A DNA stretch of 64,000 bases from Clostridia bacterium (GCA_017938695.1 JAGBBA010000064.1:1-64000), one strand, 5' to 3'. Shown: positions 25,458 to 34,442, counted from the stretch's first letter. The notes: generated by a model not told the origin, from the sequence alone. Numbers and translations are program-made.

Positions 25458-26315
25458 TCAGCAGCCGCGCAGCTTTGCATAAATTTTGTAGAAGAACAAC
25501 TTGATCACATAAGGGGTCACCTGGGGCAGCTTGGCGCGCACGCCGCAGCGGCAGATGTTCCACAAAATGGCCACATGGGCCCGGGGATATTTACGGTAGT
25601 CCGCTTTGTTGATGCGGTAAATATTGCGGAAACCCTCGTACACCCGGTCCAGGCGGGTGGAGATATGGGCGCTGTTGTCCATGTGCTTGATGAAATACAC
25701 ATCGTTGGTGCCGCGGACGGCATACTTCCGGGCAATGCGGATCCACAGCTCGTAGTCCTCTTCAGCAGGCTGGTTTTCCGTCAGGAAGCCGCCCACCTCG
25801 CGCAGGGCCTTCATGGAGATCAGCGGCACGGAGGCGGAGCCCACATAGTCCGTCCACAGCATGTCCTCCAGGGTGGGTTCGGGCTTAAAGATCTGGTGCT
25901 GCCAGGTGTATTCTTCCTTGTCGCTGCCCTCAAACAGGATGCGGCCGGTCACGAAGGCGATGCCCAGGTTGGGCGTTTCGTCGAACAGGCGCACCTGGGT
26001 GGCCAGCTTTTCAGGATGCCACTCATCGTCGTCATCCAAAAAGGCCAGCAGATCGCCCCGCGCCTCCTCGATGGCATGGTTGCGGGCCTTGCACACGCCG
26101 CCGTTCTTCCCCATGGGGACATAGCGCACCTTGGCCAGCTTCAGTACCTCTTGGCGGATCTCCCGGCTGTATTCGCTGGTGGCGTCGTTATCGTCCACCA
26201 GCAGCAGCTCGTAGATGGGATAGGTCTGGTTCAGTACGCTTTCGATAGAACGGATGATGGACTTCCACTCGCGCTTGTAGGTGGTGATGGCAACGGAGAT
26301 TTTCCACTGGCTCAT
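25458..26315 (-). CDS. Glycosyltransferase family 2
   Basis: The 285-residue GT-A transferase shows WKISVAITTYKREWKSIIRS, ELLLVDDNDATSEY, NHAIEEARGDLLAFLDDDDE (metal-binding DDD cluster) and AEEDYELWIRIAR (catalytic ED). No membrane segments are seen. It is likely to add one sugar of the repeat unit on the cytoplasmic side. It lies between the flippase and the acyltransferase genes. Confidence 0.9.
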   Translation of the reverse strand: MSQWKISVAITTYKREWKSIIRSIESVLNQTYPIYELLLVDDNDATSEYSREIRQEVLKLAKVRYVPMGKNGGVCKARNHAIEEARGDLLAFLDDDDEWHPEKLATQVRLFDETPNLGIAFVTGRILFEGSDKEEYTWQHQIFKPEPTLEDMLWTDYVGSASVPLISMKALREVGGFLTENQPAEEDYELWIRIARKYAVRGTNDVYFIKHMDNSAHISTRLDRVYEGFRNIYRINKADYRKYPRAHVAILWNICRCGVRAKLPQVTPYVIKLFFYKIYAKLRGC

Positions 26316-26352
26316 AAGGATCCCTCCTGAGATAAAATGCCGTTTGGGTCAA

Positions 26353-27348
26353 TCAGTAACGGAACGCTTCTTTGATCACGGGGATCTTGCCCAGCACCCA
26401 GGAAGCAAACCAGGTACCGGCGATCAGCAGCAGCCACCCCAGGGTGGATTCCACCGGGCCGCTGACAAGAGAACGCATTTGGAGCGCATCCACCACGAAG
26501 GAGTGCAGCAGGAATGCGCCGAAGCTGCATCCGGCAAAACGGGCGAAGAAGCCGGAAAGCCCTTTGGATACGCGGAAAACCAGGAAGAGTACCGCGCTCC
26601 AGATGATGACCAGCAGGTTATCGTAAACGTAGTTGGATTCGATCTGCCCGGTGATCTTGTAGCAGAGGACGTATTGATAAACAATACAGAGCACCGTCAG
26701 GACAAGAGCGGCGATGGGCAGGTGCACAGGCTTAAATTTGCTTATGTCCAGGGTACTCAGGTAGTAGCCGAGGAAAAAATAGAATAGCCACGTCCACAGC
26801 CGAAGCCGCTGGTTGATCGCTTCCTGAACAAAGAAGCCCCCATTGGCAATGGAAACAAGAGATGCAATATCCACCAGAACGCAAACTGCACCCAAGGCAA
26901 GGGTCAGGATTTTCAAATGCTTTTTGATCAGCGGGAAAGCCAGAAGCAGCAGGGTGTAGATCAATCCGAAGGTGATCAGGAACCACAAATTGGTCACATG
27001 GTGATAGGCCAGCATGCCCTTGAGGCCCTCTTTGACGGACTGCATCAGCCCGGCCTGATGGAACAAAAGATAATACAGGCCGGTCACGCCGCCCCAGATG
27101 ATCAGAACGCGGATGATGCTGATAAGCTTTTTCTTGTAATAATCCAGGGGAAAGCTTTCCCTGCGAAGCATCAGCGCGCCGTTGACCATAAAAAACAGCG
27201 GCATGCAGCACCGCGCTGCATAGAACAACACGGCGTTGTGACAGGGATCGGTCACCTCTGCGCCGCGTTGGGTATGCAGAGCGAAAACCATCAGCAATGC
27301 AAAGGTTTTGATGCCATCCAGATAGACTTCTCGGCTCTTTGTTTTCAT
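26353..27348 (-). CDS. Acyltransferase 3 family membrane protein
   Basis: The 331-residue protein has about ten transmembrane helices and the acyltransferase-3 start: EVYLDGIKTFALLMVFALHT (with the conserved His) followed by CCMPLFFMVNGALMLRR. Family members move acetyl or other acyl groups onto sugars of surface polysaccharides. It overlaps the polymerase gene upstream by four bases. It is probably the enzyme that O-acetylates the operon's product. Confidence 0.9.
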   Translation of the reverse strand: MKTKSREVYLDGIKTFALLMVFALHTQRGAEVTDPCHNAVLFYAARCCMPLFFMVNGALMLRRESFPLDYYKKKLISIIRVLIIWGGVTGLYYLLFHQAGLMQSVKEGLKGMLAYHHVTNLWFLITFGLIYTLLLLAFPLIKKHLKILTLALGAVCVLVDIASLVSIANGGFFVQEAINQRLRLWTWLFYFFLGYYLSTLDISKFKPVHLPIAALVLTVLCIVYQYVLCYKITGQIESNYVYDNLLVIIWSAVLFLVFRVSKGLSGFFARFAGCSFGAFLLHSFVVDALQMRSLVSGPVESTLGWLLLIAGTWFASWVLGKIPVIKEAFRY

Positions 27349-28739
27349 GCTCGTTTATTCCTTTGCGGTTTTCTGTTCAATGCTCGTTTGGCACTGCCTT
27401 GCTTCAGCCTGGCAGCGCGCAGCTCCGCGCCTTTGGGCATGGAGGCATAGGCGATCTCCTTGCCCTGCTGCGCCAGGCCAAGCATCAAAAACAAGAACAT
27501 GGTGCCGTAGGAGGATGGCGTGAAGGCGCGTTCTGTCAGGCCGCGGATGAGCAGCACCATAATGATGGCACTGCATACTACATAGTGTTCCTCCGGGATT
27601 TTTTTCACGTTGATATAAGCGATGATCAGTGTCGCCAGGTAAATCGTCAGGCCGATCAGTCCCATGTCCAGCCACATTTCCAACAGCACATTGTGGGAGC
27701 CGAAGGTCATGGAGCGGAACCAGGAATCGCGGGAATAGCAATTTTGCAGGTTTTGCAGGGCGATCTCGTCGCGCCAGAACATGTTAAAGCCCGACCCTGT
27801 AAAGGTGTTGAACTGCTGCACATATTCCAGAATGCCTTCCCAGATCAGCGTTCGGTTGGACAGGGTGGCGTCCTTGCCGATGGAATTGAAGAAGGGCTCG
27901 AACAGGGGAAGGATCGTCATAGCGGCGATGAGAAAGCCGATGGAACCAACGGTATAGATGATCCCCCACTGAAAGCGGCCGCGGGCACCTAAACGCTTTT
28001 CCAGCACGAACAAAAAGGCGACCGGTATGGAGGCAGTGAACAGTGCACCGGCGTTCTGGCACAGGATCAGCAAAAACAGCTGAGCTGCCAGCACGCCCCA
28101 GAACAGCAGGGAGACTTTTTCTTTTTTATCCAGCTTCAGGCGGAGCAACACCATTTGCAGCACCATGCCGAAGCCCAGCTCCTGGCCCAGAGCGTTTTTA
28201 CGATCAGCAATGCCGCGAAAAAGATAGCGGCCCTCTTCGTCAAAATAGAAGCCGATATGGGGGAAAAGAAAATACAAAACCAGGTTCGCAAACACAAACA
28301 TGGTTTGCGCAGCGATGATAAATTCCAGCGTGCGCTTGATGTCATAGCGGTCGGTGACCCACAGGGCAAACAGGGCCGTCATGGTAAAGCGCAGGCAGGA
28401 GATGAGCTGGTCGGCCACATAGTTGGTCACAGCCATGGACTGGATGAAGAACACCGCCAGCAGGAAATAGGTAGGCATGTGCCGTTTTTTCAGGTCGATG
28501 ATCTTGATGTCCATCAGGTTGTCGGCGCTGGAAACCAGGATCACGGCGATCTGCAGGATGAAGGAGCTGTACTCGATGGCCATGCCGATGGCGCCGCCGA
28601 AGAATTCCCGGTAGTTGCCGGGAAAACCCATGCTGCAAAAAAACGCATAGATCACGATAAAATCGATGATGCTGTTTTTCTGCCGGTCCATCTGGCCGCT
28701 CAGTCGCCTGTCCATGGTTCCATACTCCATCCTGTTCAC
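27345..28739 (-). CDS. O-antigen polymerase-like (Wzy) membrane protein
   Basis: The 464-residue protein has ten to twelve hydrophobic helices and a long extracellular loop with LSNRTLIWEGILEYVQQFNTF and GSHNVLLEMWLDMGLIGL, the Wzy_C signature (Wzy/WaaL ligase-like, with His in the HN motif). It would polymerise the flipped repeat units outside the membrane. The ORF begins with a GTG that overlaps the VanZ stop; an ATG at 28715 with GGAG nine bases upstream is a good alternative start. The C-terminal tail is very basic. Confidence 0.87.
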   Translation of the reverse strand: MNRMEYGTMDRRLSGQMDRQKNSIIDFIVIYAFFCSMGFPGNYREFFGGAIGMAIEYSSFILQIAVILVSSADNLMDIKIIDLKKRHMPTYFLLAVFFIQSMAVTNYVADQLISCLRFTMTALFALWVTDRYDIKRTLEFIIAAQTMFVFANLVLYFLFPHIGFYFDEEGRYLFRGIADRKNALGQELGFGMVLQMVLLRLKLDKKEKVSLLFWGVLAAQLFLLILCQNAGALFTASIPVAFLFVLEKRLGARGRFQWGIIYTVGSIGFLIAAMTILPLFEPFFNSIGKDATLSNRTLIWEGILEYVQQFNTFTGSGFNMFWRDEIALQNLQNCYSRDSWFRSMTFGSHNVLLEMWLDMGLIGLTIYLATLIIAYINVKKIPEEHYVVCSAIIMVLLIRGLTERAFTPSSYGTMFLFLMLGLAQQGKEIAYASMPKGAELRAARLKQGSAKRALNRKPQRNKRA

Positions 28740-29422
28740 TGCGGGCAGAAGCGGCGGAAGATCCGGTAGCCCAGAAAGCCGACCGCGGCACCCAGAATAT
28801 TTGTAACGATGTCGGTCAGGTCAGCCTGGCCCAGCAAAAGGAAAAACTGCACGGTTTCGATCAAGGTGGTGGCCATCAGGGCGATGAGGATCACATGGCC
28901 CCAGGCGTCCAGCTTTTCCGGATAAACAAAGGGCAGCAGCACGCCCAGGGGGATGAACATGGCCACGTTTTGCAACAGGTGGTTCACCGGTTTGAGGGAA
29001 TGGGTGCGGATGGCCTTGCTGACCAGATCGGTGCGGAAGATGAAAACAGAGGTATCCTTGGCATACTCGCGGGAGAAGATGGTCACATAGGCCACCGCCA
29101 GCAGATACACGATGAAAAGGGTCAGCATGCCTTTGTTGATATGACACCAGTTCTGAAACAGCGCGTAGACGGCTGCCAAAAGAATCACGCAGGACATAAG
29201 CATCAGCAGGGTGAACAGGAGCATTTCTGTGCTGCCCAGGCTGCTGACGATGTAGATCACCGGCCCGGCGATCATCGCATAGGCAAGCAGCAGGACCACC
29301 GCCAGAAACGGACGCTTGATATACTCAGGGGCGCGGCGGGAGGCCATCTGCAACAGATAAATGTAGCCGCATACCAGCAGGATGCCGATGATGGCCAGCT
29401 GAAACACATTCTGGTTGGACAA
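28736..29422 (-). CDS. VanZ family membrane protein
   Basis: The 228-residue protein has six to seven membrane helices. The VanZ signature is in its last third: NHLLQNVAMFIPLGVLLPF, ETVQFFLLLGQADLTDIVTN and ILGAAVGFLGYRIF. VanZ relatives give low-level teicoplanin resistance in enterococci, but most are of unknown function and often lie in surface-polysaccharide loci, as here. Position between the Wzz/kinase-like gene and the polymerase suggests a role in export or anchoring of the polymer. Confidence 0.9.
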   Translation of the reverse strand: MSNQNVFQLAIIGILLVCGYIYLLQMASRRAPEYIKRPFLAVVLLLAYAMIAGPVIYIVSSLGSTEMLLFTLLMLMSCVILLAAVYALFQNWCHINKGMLTLFIVYLLAVAYVTIFSREYAKDTSVFIFRTDLVSKAIRTHSLKPVNHLLQNVAMFIPLGVLLPFVYPEKLDAWGHVILIALMATTLIETVQFFLLLGQADLTDIVTNILGAAVGFLGYRIFRRFCPQ

Positions 29423-29450
29423 GGGGGATCGTCCTTTCTGCCGGGATGAT

Positions 29451-31091
29451 TTAGGGCATATTGGTGGGCTTGGTGGGGTTATCGTTGATGAGGCTGTCCA
29501 TCATATTGCGCGCACTGGGTGCAGGCTTGCTGCTGGCAGAGACCTCTGCCGCAGGGGCGGCGGGGGCAGCCTTCTTTTCGGGCTTGCGCTTGCTCTTCTT
29601 CCGGGCGGACTTCACCTGCACCGTAGCGGCGGTGGGATCTTCATTAGCATTGGCAGAGGTGGTGGGGAAGGCAGGTTCGGGCATGTCGTCCACAACGGTC
29701 TTTTGCTTGCGGCTGCGGTTGACCTTCTTGTCCTTGCCCTTGCCGCGGTTCTGCACACCGTTGACGATGCAGCCCAGCACGCGGATGCCGGACTTGTCCA
29801 GCTTCTCCAGGGAGGCCTGGATATCCGGGATGGTGGCGGTGTCGTAGCCCACAACGTAGAGCACGGTGTTGGCCACCTGGTTCAGGCTCAGGGTATCGGA
29901 CTCCTTGCCCACGGGCGGCGCGTCCAGAATGACGTATTCGTATTTTTCAGAGAGCTTGTTGATCAGACCGATCACCGTGCTGTCCATGGAGATGGCGTTA
30001 TGCTCCAGCACCGTGGGCAGAATGTCCAGATAGCCGGTGAGGGTGGTGATGGCCTCGATCTCGTTGGCGTCGCCGCGGTAGAGGGCGTTGAGGGAGTTGC
30101 TGTAATCCACATGGTCCAGGAACAGGCCGCCCAGGCTGGGGTTACGGGTATCGAAGTCGATCAGCAGGGTGCGGTGCTCCATGTCAGACAGCTGAATGGC
30201 CAGGTTGGCCGCCACAGAGGAGCGGCCCTCCCGGTTGGTGGTGGAGGTCACGTAGAAGCAGTGGTGCTCGTCCTTCATGCCCAGGCGGTTGCGCAGGATG
30301 TAAGCAGCGGCAGAGAAGCCCTGGATGATCTCCGGGGAGTTGTCGTCTTCCACCAGCAGGGAGCTTTCGCGGTTGAAGTGCGCGTCGTCCCGGGGGATCA
30401 GGCCCATGGTTTCCAGACCCAGCACGGATTCCACGTCCTTGACGTTGGTAAGGGTGGGGTGCATCAGGATCTCCATGGCGGCAAAGCCGACGCCGGTGCA
30501 GAAGCCCAGCATGGCCAGGATCAGCCACACGGTCTTGCCCATGGTGCTGGCACCCACCACCTCGGAGGTGGCGGTGTTGATCAGCACCAGGCGGCCCATT
30601 TGCAGGATCTCGGGCATCAGCTTGTTGGTGGCGGCGATCACCGCATTCCAGATGCCCAGGCCCTCGGTATCATCGCTCCAGGCCAGGGTCATTTCCAGGA
30701 TCTGCGTGGCGTTGAACTGCCGGATGGACAGGTTCTCACGCAGGTCCTTGATGCCCACGCCCAGCAGCTGCTGCTCGTTGATCACCTGATCCAGCACGCG
30801 GTCGCTCTTCATCAGGTAGGTCACGGCGTCCACCATGGTTTCGCCCAGGGTGAAGTCAAGCTGGCCGGGGGCGTCGGCGCCGTTGAGGTAGGTGCCTGCT
30901 TCCGGCTTGGTGATAATGGCAAAGGAGCCTGTGATCTCATGATTCTGCATGGAGGACTGGACATAGCTCACCGCGGAGAGCAGCAAGCCCATCACCAGAC
31001 CCACAAAGGTCAGCGTCATGATCAGCTTCCAGCGTTTTTGAATGGCAAAGAGCATATCGCCGATGCGCAGCTGGATACCATTGGTCTGCAC
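29451..31091 (-). CDS. Wzz/BY-kinase-like chain-length regulator with altered Walker A
   Basis: The 546-residue protein joins a Wzz-type domain (residues 10-205, membrane helices near 22-45 and 186-206) to a CpsD/Wzc-type kinase domain (210-447). Expected motifs are changed: Walker A reads STTNREGRSS (283-292), with Arg290 in place of the invariant Lys; Walker A' is LLIDFDTRNP (309-318) and Walker B is ILDAPP (388-393). The C-terminal ~97 residues form a Lys/Ala/Pro-rich tail with no tyrosine, whereas active BY-kinases end in a tyrosine cluster. It probably controls polymer length, but ATP-dependent autophosphorylation is doubtful. It follows the MotB-like gene by 45 bases. Confidence 0.88.
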   Translation of the reverse strand: MQTNGIQLRIGDMLFAIQKRWKLIMTLTFVGLVMGLLLSAVSYVQSSMQNHEITGSFAIITKPEAGTYLNGADAPGQLDFTLGETMVDAVTYLMKSDRVLDQVINEQQLLGVGIKDLRENLSIRQFNATQILEMTLAWSDDTEGLGIWNAVIAATNKLMPEILQMGRLVLINTATSEVVGASTMGKTVWLILAMLGFCTGVGFAAMEILMHPTLTNVKDVESVLGLETMGLIPRDDAHFNRESSLLVEDDNSPEIIQGFSAAAYILRNRLGMKDEHHCFYVTSTTNREGRSSVAANLAIQLSDMEHRTLLIDFDTRNPSLGGLFLDHVDYSNSLNALYRGDANEIEAITTLTGYLDILPTVLEHNAISMDSTVIGLINKLSEKYEYVILDAPPVGKESDTLSLNQVANTVLYVVGYDTATIPDIQASLEKLDKSGIRVLGCIVNGVQNRGKGKDKKVNRSRKQKTVVDDMPEPAFPTTSANANEDPTAATVQVKSARKKSKRKPEKKAAPAAPAAEVSASSKPAPSARNMMDSLINDNPTKPTNMP

Positions 31092-31136
31092 GATAGATCA
31101 CCTGCATTTCATCAATAACGTGGGGAATAAGGCAGT

Positions 31137-32765
31137 TTATTTTTTCCTGCGCTTGCGGATATACGAGGGAATGGCGATGGCCATGGCGATGATGAACACC
31201 GCCAGGAAGCCGAACATCACATACTGCATCACATAGGTGGTATGGATGTTGATCACCTGCACCTCTGCCTGGTTGGCAATGCGGATATCATAGCGGGTTT
31301 CCGTGTCGCCGTCCTTGATCAGGTAGTAGCGGCCCTCTTCCAGCTCGTTGAACATCAGCGCGCTGCCGGTGGTGGTCCAGGTGCGGATCAGCTCGTCCTG
31401 CGCGTTGTACAGGGCCAGGCTCACGTTGGGCACCTGCACGCTGGAGAACTCATCCGTAATGCCGATGGAGGCGCGCAGCATGCGGTTGGTCAGGTTCACG
31501 GTGGCTTCGGTTTCCTCGCCGATGTAGCCGTTCAGGTCAACGGACACATGGGTTTCATCCTGGTTGTAGCGGTAGCCGGTGGTGGAGGCCGTTTGCAGGA
31601 TGCGGTAGGTCACGCCCTTGTCCAGCTCGTCCAGAAGGATGCGGCCGCTGCTGTCGGTGGTGTAGGAAACGGGCTCGCCGCCGGGCACGGCACTGATCAG
31701 GAACGTTGCGCCGGAAATGCCCCGGGTGTTGTAAAGCTCGTCGGTCAGGTTCAGGCGGATGCGGGTGCGGCGGCTGGCCACAGTGTTCAGCGTGGGCAGG
31801 GCGTCGGTCTTCTGGGCGACGGTCACCTCGATCTCCTCGGTCAGACCGGCGTAGTGATCGGGGATCTCCTTCTGCCGCAGGATATAGCTGCCCAGGTACA
31901 GCTCCTTGCTTTCGCCGTAGCCGTCCTCGTCGCAGGCAAGGGTGCCCACCAGCTGCCCGGCATAGTGGCGCATGGTGCCGTCGGCGGTGAGGATATCCTC
32001 GCCGGCGATGATATCAAAGCTGCCGCCGGAAACGGGCATGCCGGTTTCGGCATCGGTCATCTGCACGCGGATCACATTGCGGGCGGCAAACACCGGGATG
32101 CGCACCACCAGCGGTTCGGGCCAGTCGTATTCCTTGCCCAGGTAGAAGGCCACGTCCTCCGCCGGGTCGTAGCCTGCGGGGGTGGTCACCTGCCGGATCT
32201 CATAGTGCCCCTGGGCCAGCTTCTCCGGGAAGAAGAAGGTGCCGGCGTCGGTGGTGGCGTAGATGCGGTGGCTGAGAAGCTCGGGATAATATACGTTCAG
32301 GATCTGCAGGGCGTTGTTCTCGCCGTATAGCTCAAACTCCACGCCCGCTTCCTTGATGGTGCGGTTGGTTTCGGCGTCCACCATCATCACATACACGGCG
32401 GACTTGGCACCGGGATCGCCTTCGCCGTGGCTGTCATCGCCACCGCCGCCGCCGTAGCCGGGATGCACAGGCGTGGGGGTGGGGGAGGGCGTGGGCGACA
32501 CGGTGGGCGTGGGGGATGGGGTGGCGTAGGTGCCGCCGTCGCCGCCGTCATAGGCCCACAGGGGCGTGGGAGAAGGCGTGGGCGAGGAGGTAACGTCGCC
32601 GATTTCGGTGTCCACCAGCTCCTCGTCCGGCACATGGACCAGGTACAGGCCCATCAGGATGATAACGAGCATCAAGATCAGCAGCAGTGCAGAGAACATG
32701 TCGGAAGCAGGCTGCCAGAAGTTGAATTCATCGTTATTCGTAAATTTCTTCTTCTGCTTCATCAA
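31137..32765 (-). CDS. MotB/ZorB-like protein with prealbumin (SpaA-like) surface domains
   Basis: The 542-residue protein starts with a short basic tail and a membrane helix FWQPASDMFSALLLILML (17-34) that has an Asp (D22) at the position used by MotB, ExbD and ZorB for ion transfer. A Pro/Thr/Ser linker (SPTPSPTP type, about 60-100) and a Gly-rich patch follow. Residues 120-500 form three to four prealbumin-like beta-sandwich repeats of the SpaA/Cna-B type (for example GYRYNQDETHVSVDLNGY, LLDELDKGVTYRILQTAS). A second membrane helix (511-534) and a basic RKRRKK end follow. No peptidoglycan-binding OmpA domain is present. It starts in the stop of the channel gene (ATGA), so both are made together. 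Confidence 0.82.
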   Translation of the reverse strand: MMKQKKKFTNNDEFNFWQPASDMFSALLLILMLVIILMGLYLVHVPDEELVDTEIGDVTSSPTPSPTPLWAYDGGDGGTYATPSPTPTVSPTPSPTPTPVHPGYGGGGGDDSHGEGDPGAKSAVYVMMVDAETNRTIKEAGVEFELYGENNALQILNVYYPELLSHRIYATTDAGTFFFPEKLAQGHYEIRQVTTPAGYDPAEDVAFYLGKEYDWPEPLVVRIPVFAARNVIRVQMTDAETGMPVSGGSFDIIAGEDILTADGTMRHYAGQLVGTLACDEDGYGESKELYLGSYILRQKEIPDHYAGLTEEIEVTVAQKTDALPTLNTVASRRTRIRLNLTDELYNTRGISGATFLISAVPGGEPVSYTTDSSGRILLDELDKGVTYRILQTASTTGYRYNQDETHVSVDLNGYIGEETEATVNLTNRMLRASIGITDEFSSVQVPNVSLALYNAQDELIRTWTTTGSALMFNELEEGRYYLIKDGDTETRYDIRIANQAEVQVINIHTTYVMQYVMFGFLAVFIIAMAIAIPSYIRKRRKK

Positions 32766-34336
32766 GCCTTACCTTCGTTCATGATTTTTTCGAATTCTTC
32801 CAGAGACATCGGCTTGGAAAGGTAGAAGCCCTGGCCCTCGGTGCAGCCGCACTTGCGCAGCAGCGTCATCTGCTCCATGCTCTCGATGCCCTCGGCTGCC
32901 AGGTTGATCTGCAGCTTGCGGGCCTGCTCAAACATGCCGCGCAGGCTGTTGGGGTTGGCGGCGGCGTTGCAGCGGCGCAGGTCCAGCTTCAGTAGGTCGG
33001 CCTTGATGTCCTCAATGGCCTGCAGGGCCATATAGTCGCCGTCGAAGCCGTCGATGGCCACGCGGAAGCCAGCCTGGCGCAGCTTTTCCTCGGTTTCGAT
33101 GGCTGCCTCGGGGCACTGCAGATAGGCGTTCTCCGCGATCTCGATCTCCAGGCTGCGGGGCGGGATGCGGTACTTCTTCAGCATTTCGGTAAAGAACTCG
33201 GTGATGTCCATGGCCAGGATATCCGTCTTGGTCACGTTGATGGACAGGGGCACCGGGCGGATGCCCTGGTCGATCCAGCGGCGGACGGCGGCGCACACCT
33301 GCTCCCAGATGTGCTTGTCCAGCTTGGTGATGGAGCCGTTCTTTTCCAGCACGGGGATGAACTCCGCCGGGGACACCGTGCCCAGCTTGCCGTGGTTCCA
33401 GCGAACCAGGGCCTCGGCACCCACCACCTTGCGGGAGTTCAGGTCAAACCGGGGCTGGAGGTAGAACACGAATTCCCCCGTGCGCAGGCCCTGGAGGATC
33501 TGGGGCATCAGGGTTTGCTCTTTGCCGGTGGCAGGGGCAGCAGCGGGGTTGTTGCCGCCGTCGGCTGCGGAAAAGGGCAGCGCGCCGCCCTTGCTCATCT
33601 TTTCCAGCAGGTCGGTGATCTGCTTGATCTCCTTATGCTCGCGGTAGCGCAGCTGCTCATCCACGGTGGGGATGATATTCTGATGGAATTCCTCGGTGAA
33701 AAGGCCCATGTTGCGCAGCACCATGTTCCAGGCAATGCGGTACATGATGTTGAACGCCAGGGACAGGATCAGACCGGCGATGGAGGTGTAGAAAGCCACC
33801 TGGATACCGCCCAGCAGGGCCTGCACGCTGGTCAGGGCTGCGCTGACGGTGCTGAAGCCGATGTTGCGGATACCCATGATCAGGCCGATGAAGGTGCCCA
33901 GCAGGCCCAGGCCCGTCAGGCTGCCGGGAATTTGATGGATCACGTTCTGCCAGCTGCGCAGGGCCAGGCTTTCCTCGTTGATGAACTCGTCGATGTCAGA
34001 CAGCACCTGGCCGGATTCGCGCTGGGCCTGCACCTTGGCGCGGTAATCGGTAAAGATCTCGTCCATGGTGCGCTGGTGGAAAAACTCGTCGATCTGAAGC
34101 ATGGCGGCCCAGGTGGACTGGCTGGGCATGGAAAGCGCATGATCGATGTTCTCCATGCCGGTTTCAAAGCCGTGATAAAACTGCACCGCCGGAAGGATGC
34201 CAAACAGGCCGCCCGCCACCAGAATGCCTTCCATCAGCACGATAAACACGGTGGAAATGGAGTCGGGGGCGTAGGCCATCAGCACGATGCCGGTGATCAG
34301 GATCAGGGCCATAAAGGTGTAGATCAGTCTGCGCAT
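32762..34336 (-). CDS. MotA/ExbB-like channel fused to an EAL (c-di-GMP) domain
   Basis: The 524-residue protein has four membrane helices (about 7-23, 28-50, 133-157, 173-199). Helices 3-4 carry IPGSLTGLGLLGTFIGL and LLGGIQVAFYTSIAGLILSL, the signature of MotA/TolQ/ExbB/ZorA ion channels. After a linker, residues 275-522 are an EAL domain: EAL (308-310), N367, EIAE (399-402), K450, E482, Q502. The DDFGTG loop reads DGFDGD (429-434), so the second metal Asp is lost. It may hydrolyse c-di-GMP poorly or only bind it. It heads the polysaccharide operon, with the MotB-like partner overlapping by four bases. A c-di-GMP-gated ion motor is inferred. Confidence 0.87.
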   Translation of the reverse strand: MRRLIYTFMALILITGIVLMAYAPDSISTVFIVLMEGILVAGGLFGILPAVQFYHGFETGMENIDHALSMPSQSTWAAMLQIDEFFHQRTMDEIFTDYRAKVQAQRESGQVLSDIDEFINEESLALRSWQNVIHQIPGSLTGLGLLGTFIGLIMGIRNIGFSTVSAALTSVQALLGGIQVAFYTSIAGLILSLAFNIMYRIAWNMVLRNMGLFTEEFHQNIIPTVDEQLRYREHKEIKQITDLLEKMSKGGALPFSAADGGNNPAAAPATGKEQTLMPQILQGLRTGEFVFYLQPRFDLNSRKVVGAEALVRWNHGKLGTVSPAEFIPVLEKNGSITKLDKHIWEQVCAAVRRWIDQGIRPVPLSINVTKTDILAMDITEFFTEMLKKYRIPPRSLEIEIAENAYLQCPEAAIETEEKLRQAGFRVAIDGFDGDYMALQAIEDIKADLLKLDLRRCNAAANPNSLRGMFEQARKLQINLAAEGIESMEQMTLLRKCGCTEGQGFYLSKPMSLEEFEKIMNEGKA

Positions 34337-34351
34337 GGCAAGCTCTCCTCA

Positions 34352-34379
34352 CAAGGCAGGTGCCTGTGCAGCCGCCTTG
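34352..34379 (-). promoter_or_regulatory. Leader hairpin before the channel-EAL gene
   Basis: CAAGGC (34352-34357) pairs with GCCTTG (34374-34379) in the 5' untranslated region, ending just before the AGGAGAG ribosome site. It could affect translation of the first operon gene. No known riboswitch consensus is seen. Confidence 0.4.
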
Positions 34380-34432
34380 ATGTTAGTCATATGAATGTTT
34401 CATGTAAAAAAGCCGATAAATAACCGAAATAC

Positions 34433-34442
34433 ATTATAGCAT
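34433..34442 (-). promoter_or_regulatory. Extended -10 promoter of the polysaccharide operon
   Basis: On the minus strand TGC-TATAAT gives a consensus extended -10 about 97 bases upstream of the channel-EAL start. A clear -35 is absent. The surrounding 34380-34500 stretch is AT-rich. The rest of the 310-bp gap up to 34646 shows no other clear element, and I see no strong promoter for the GH4 gene. Confidence 0.65.

Noticed and set aside
31137-34336. Zorya-type phage defence system
   Set aside because: The channel/stalk pair resembles ZorAB, but there is no ZorC/ZorD/ZorE gene nearby, the stalk lacks an OmpA domain, and the genes are in a polysaccharide operon.
31137-34336. Flagellar motor MotAB
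   Set aside because: No flagellar genes are present and the second protein has prealbumin-like repeats rather than a peptidoglycan-binding domain.
34352-34442. c-di-GMP riboswitch in the leader of the channel-EAL gene
   Set aside because: The leader is only about 90 bases with one small hairpin and lacks the conserved GEMM core.
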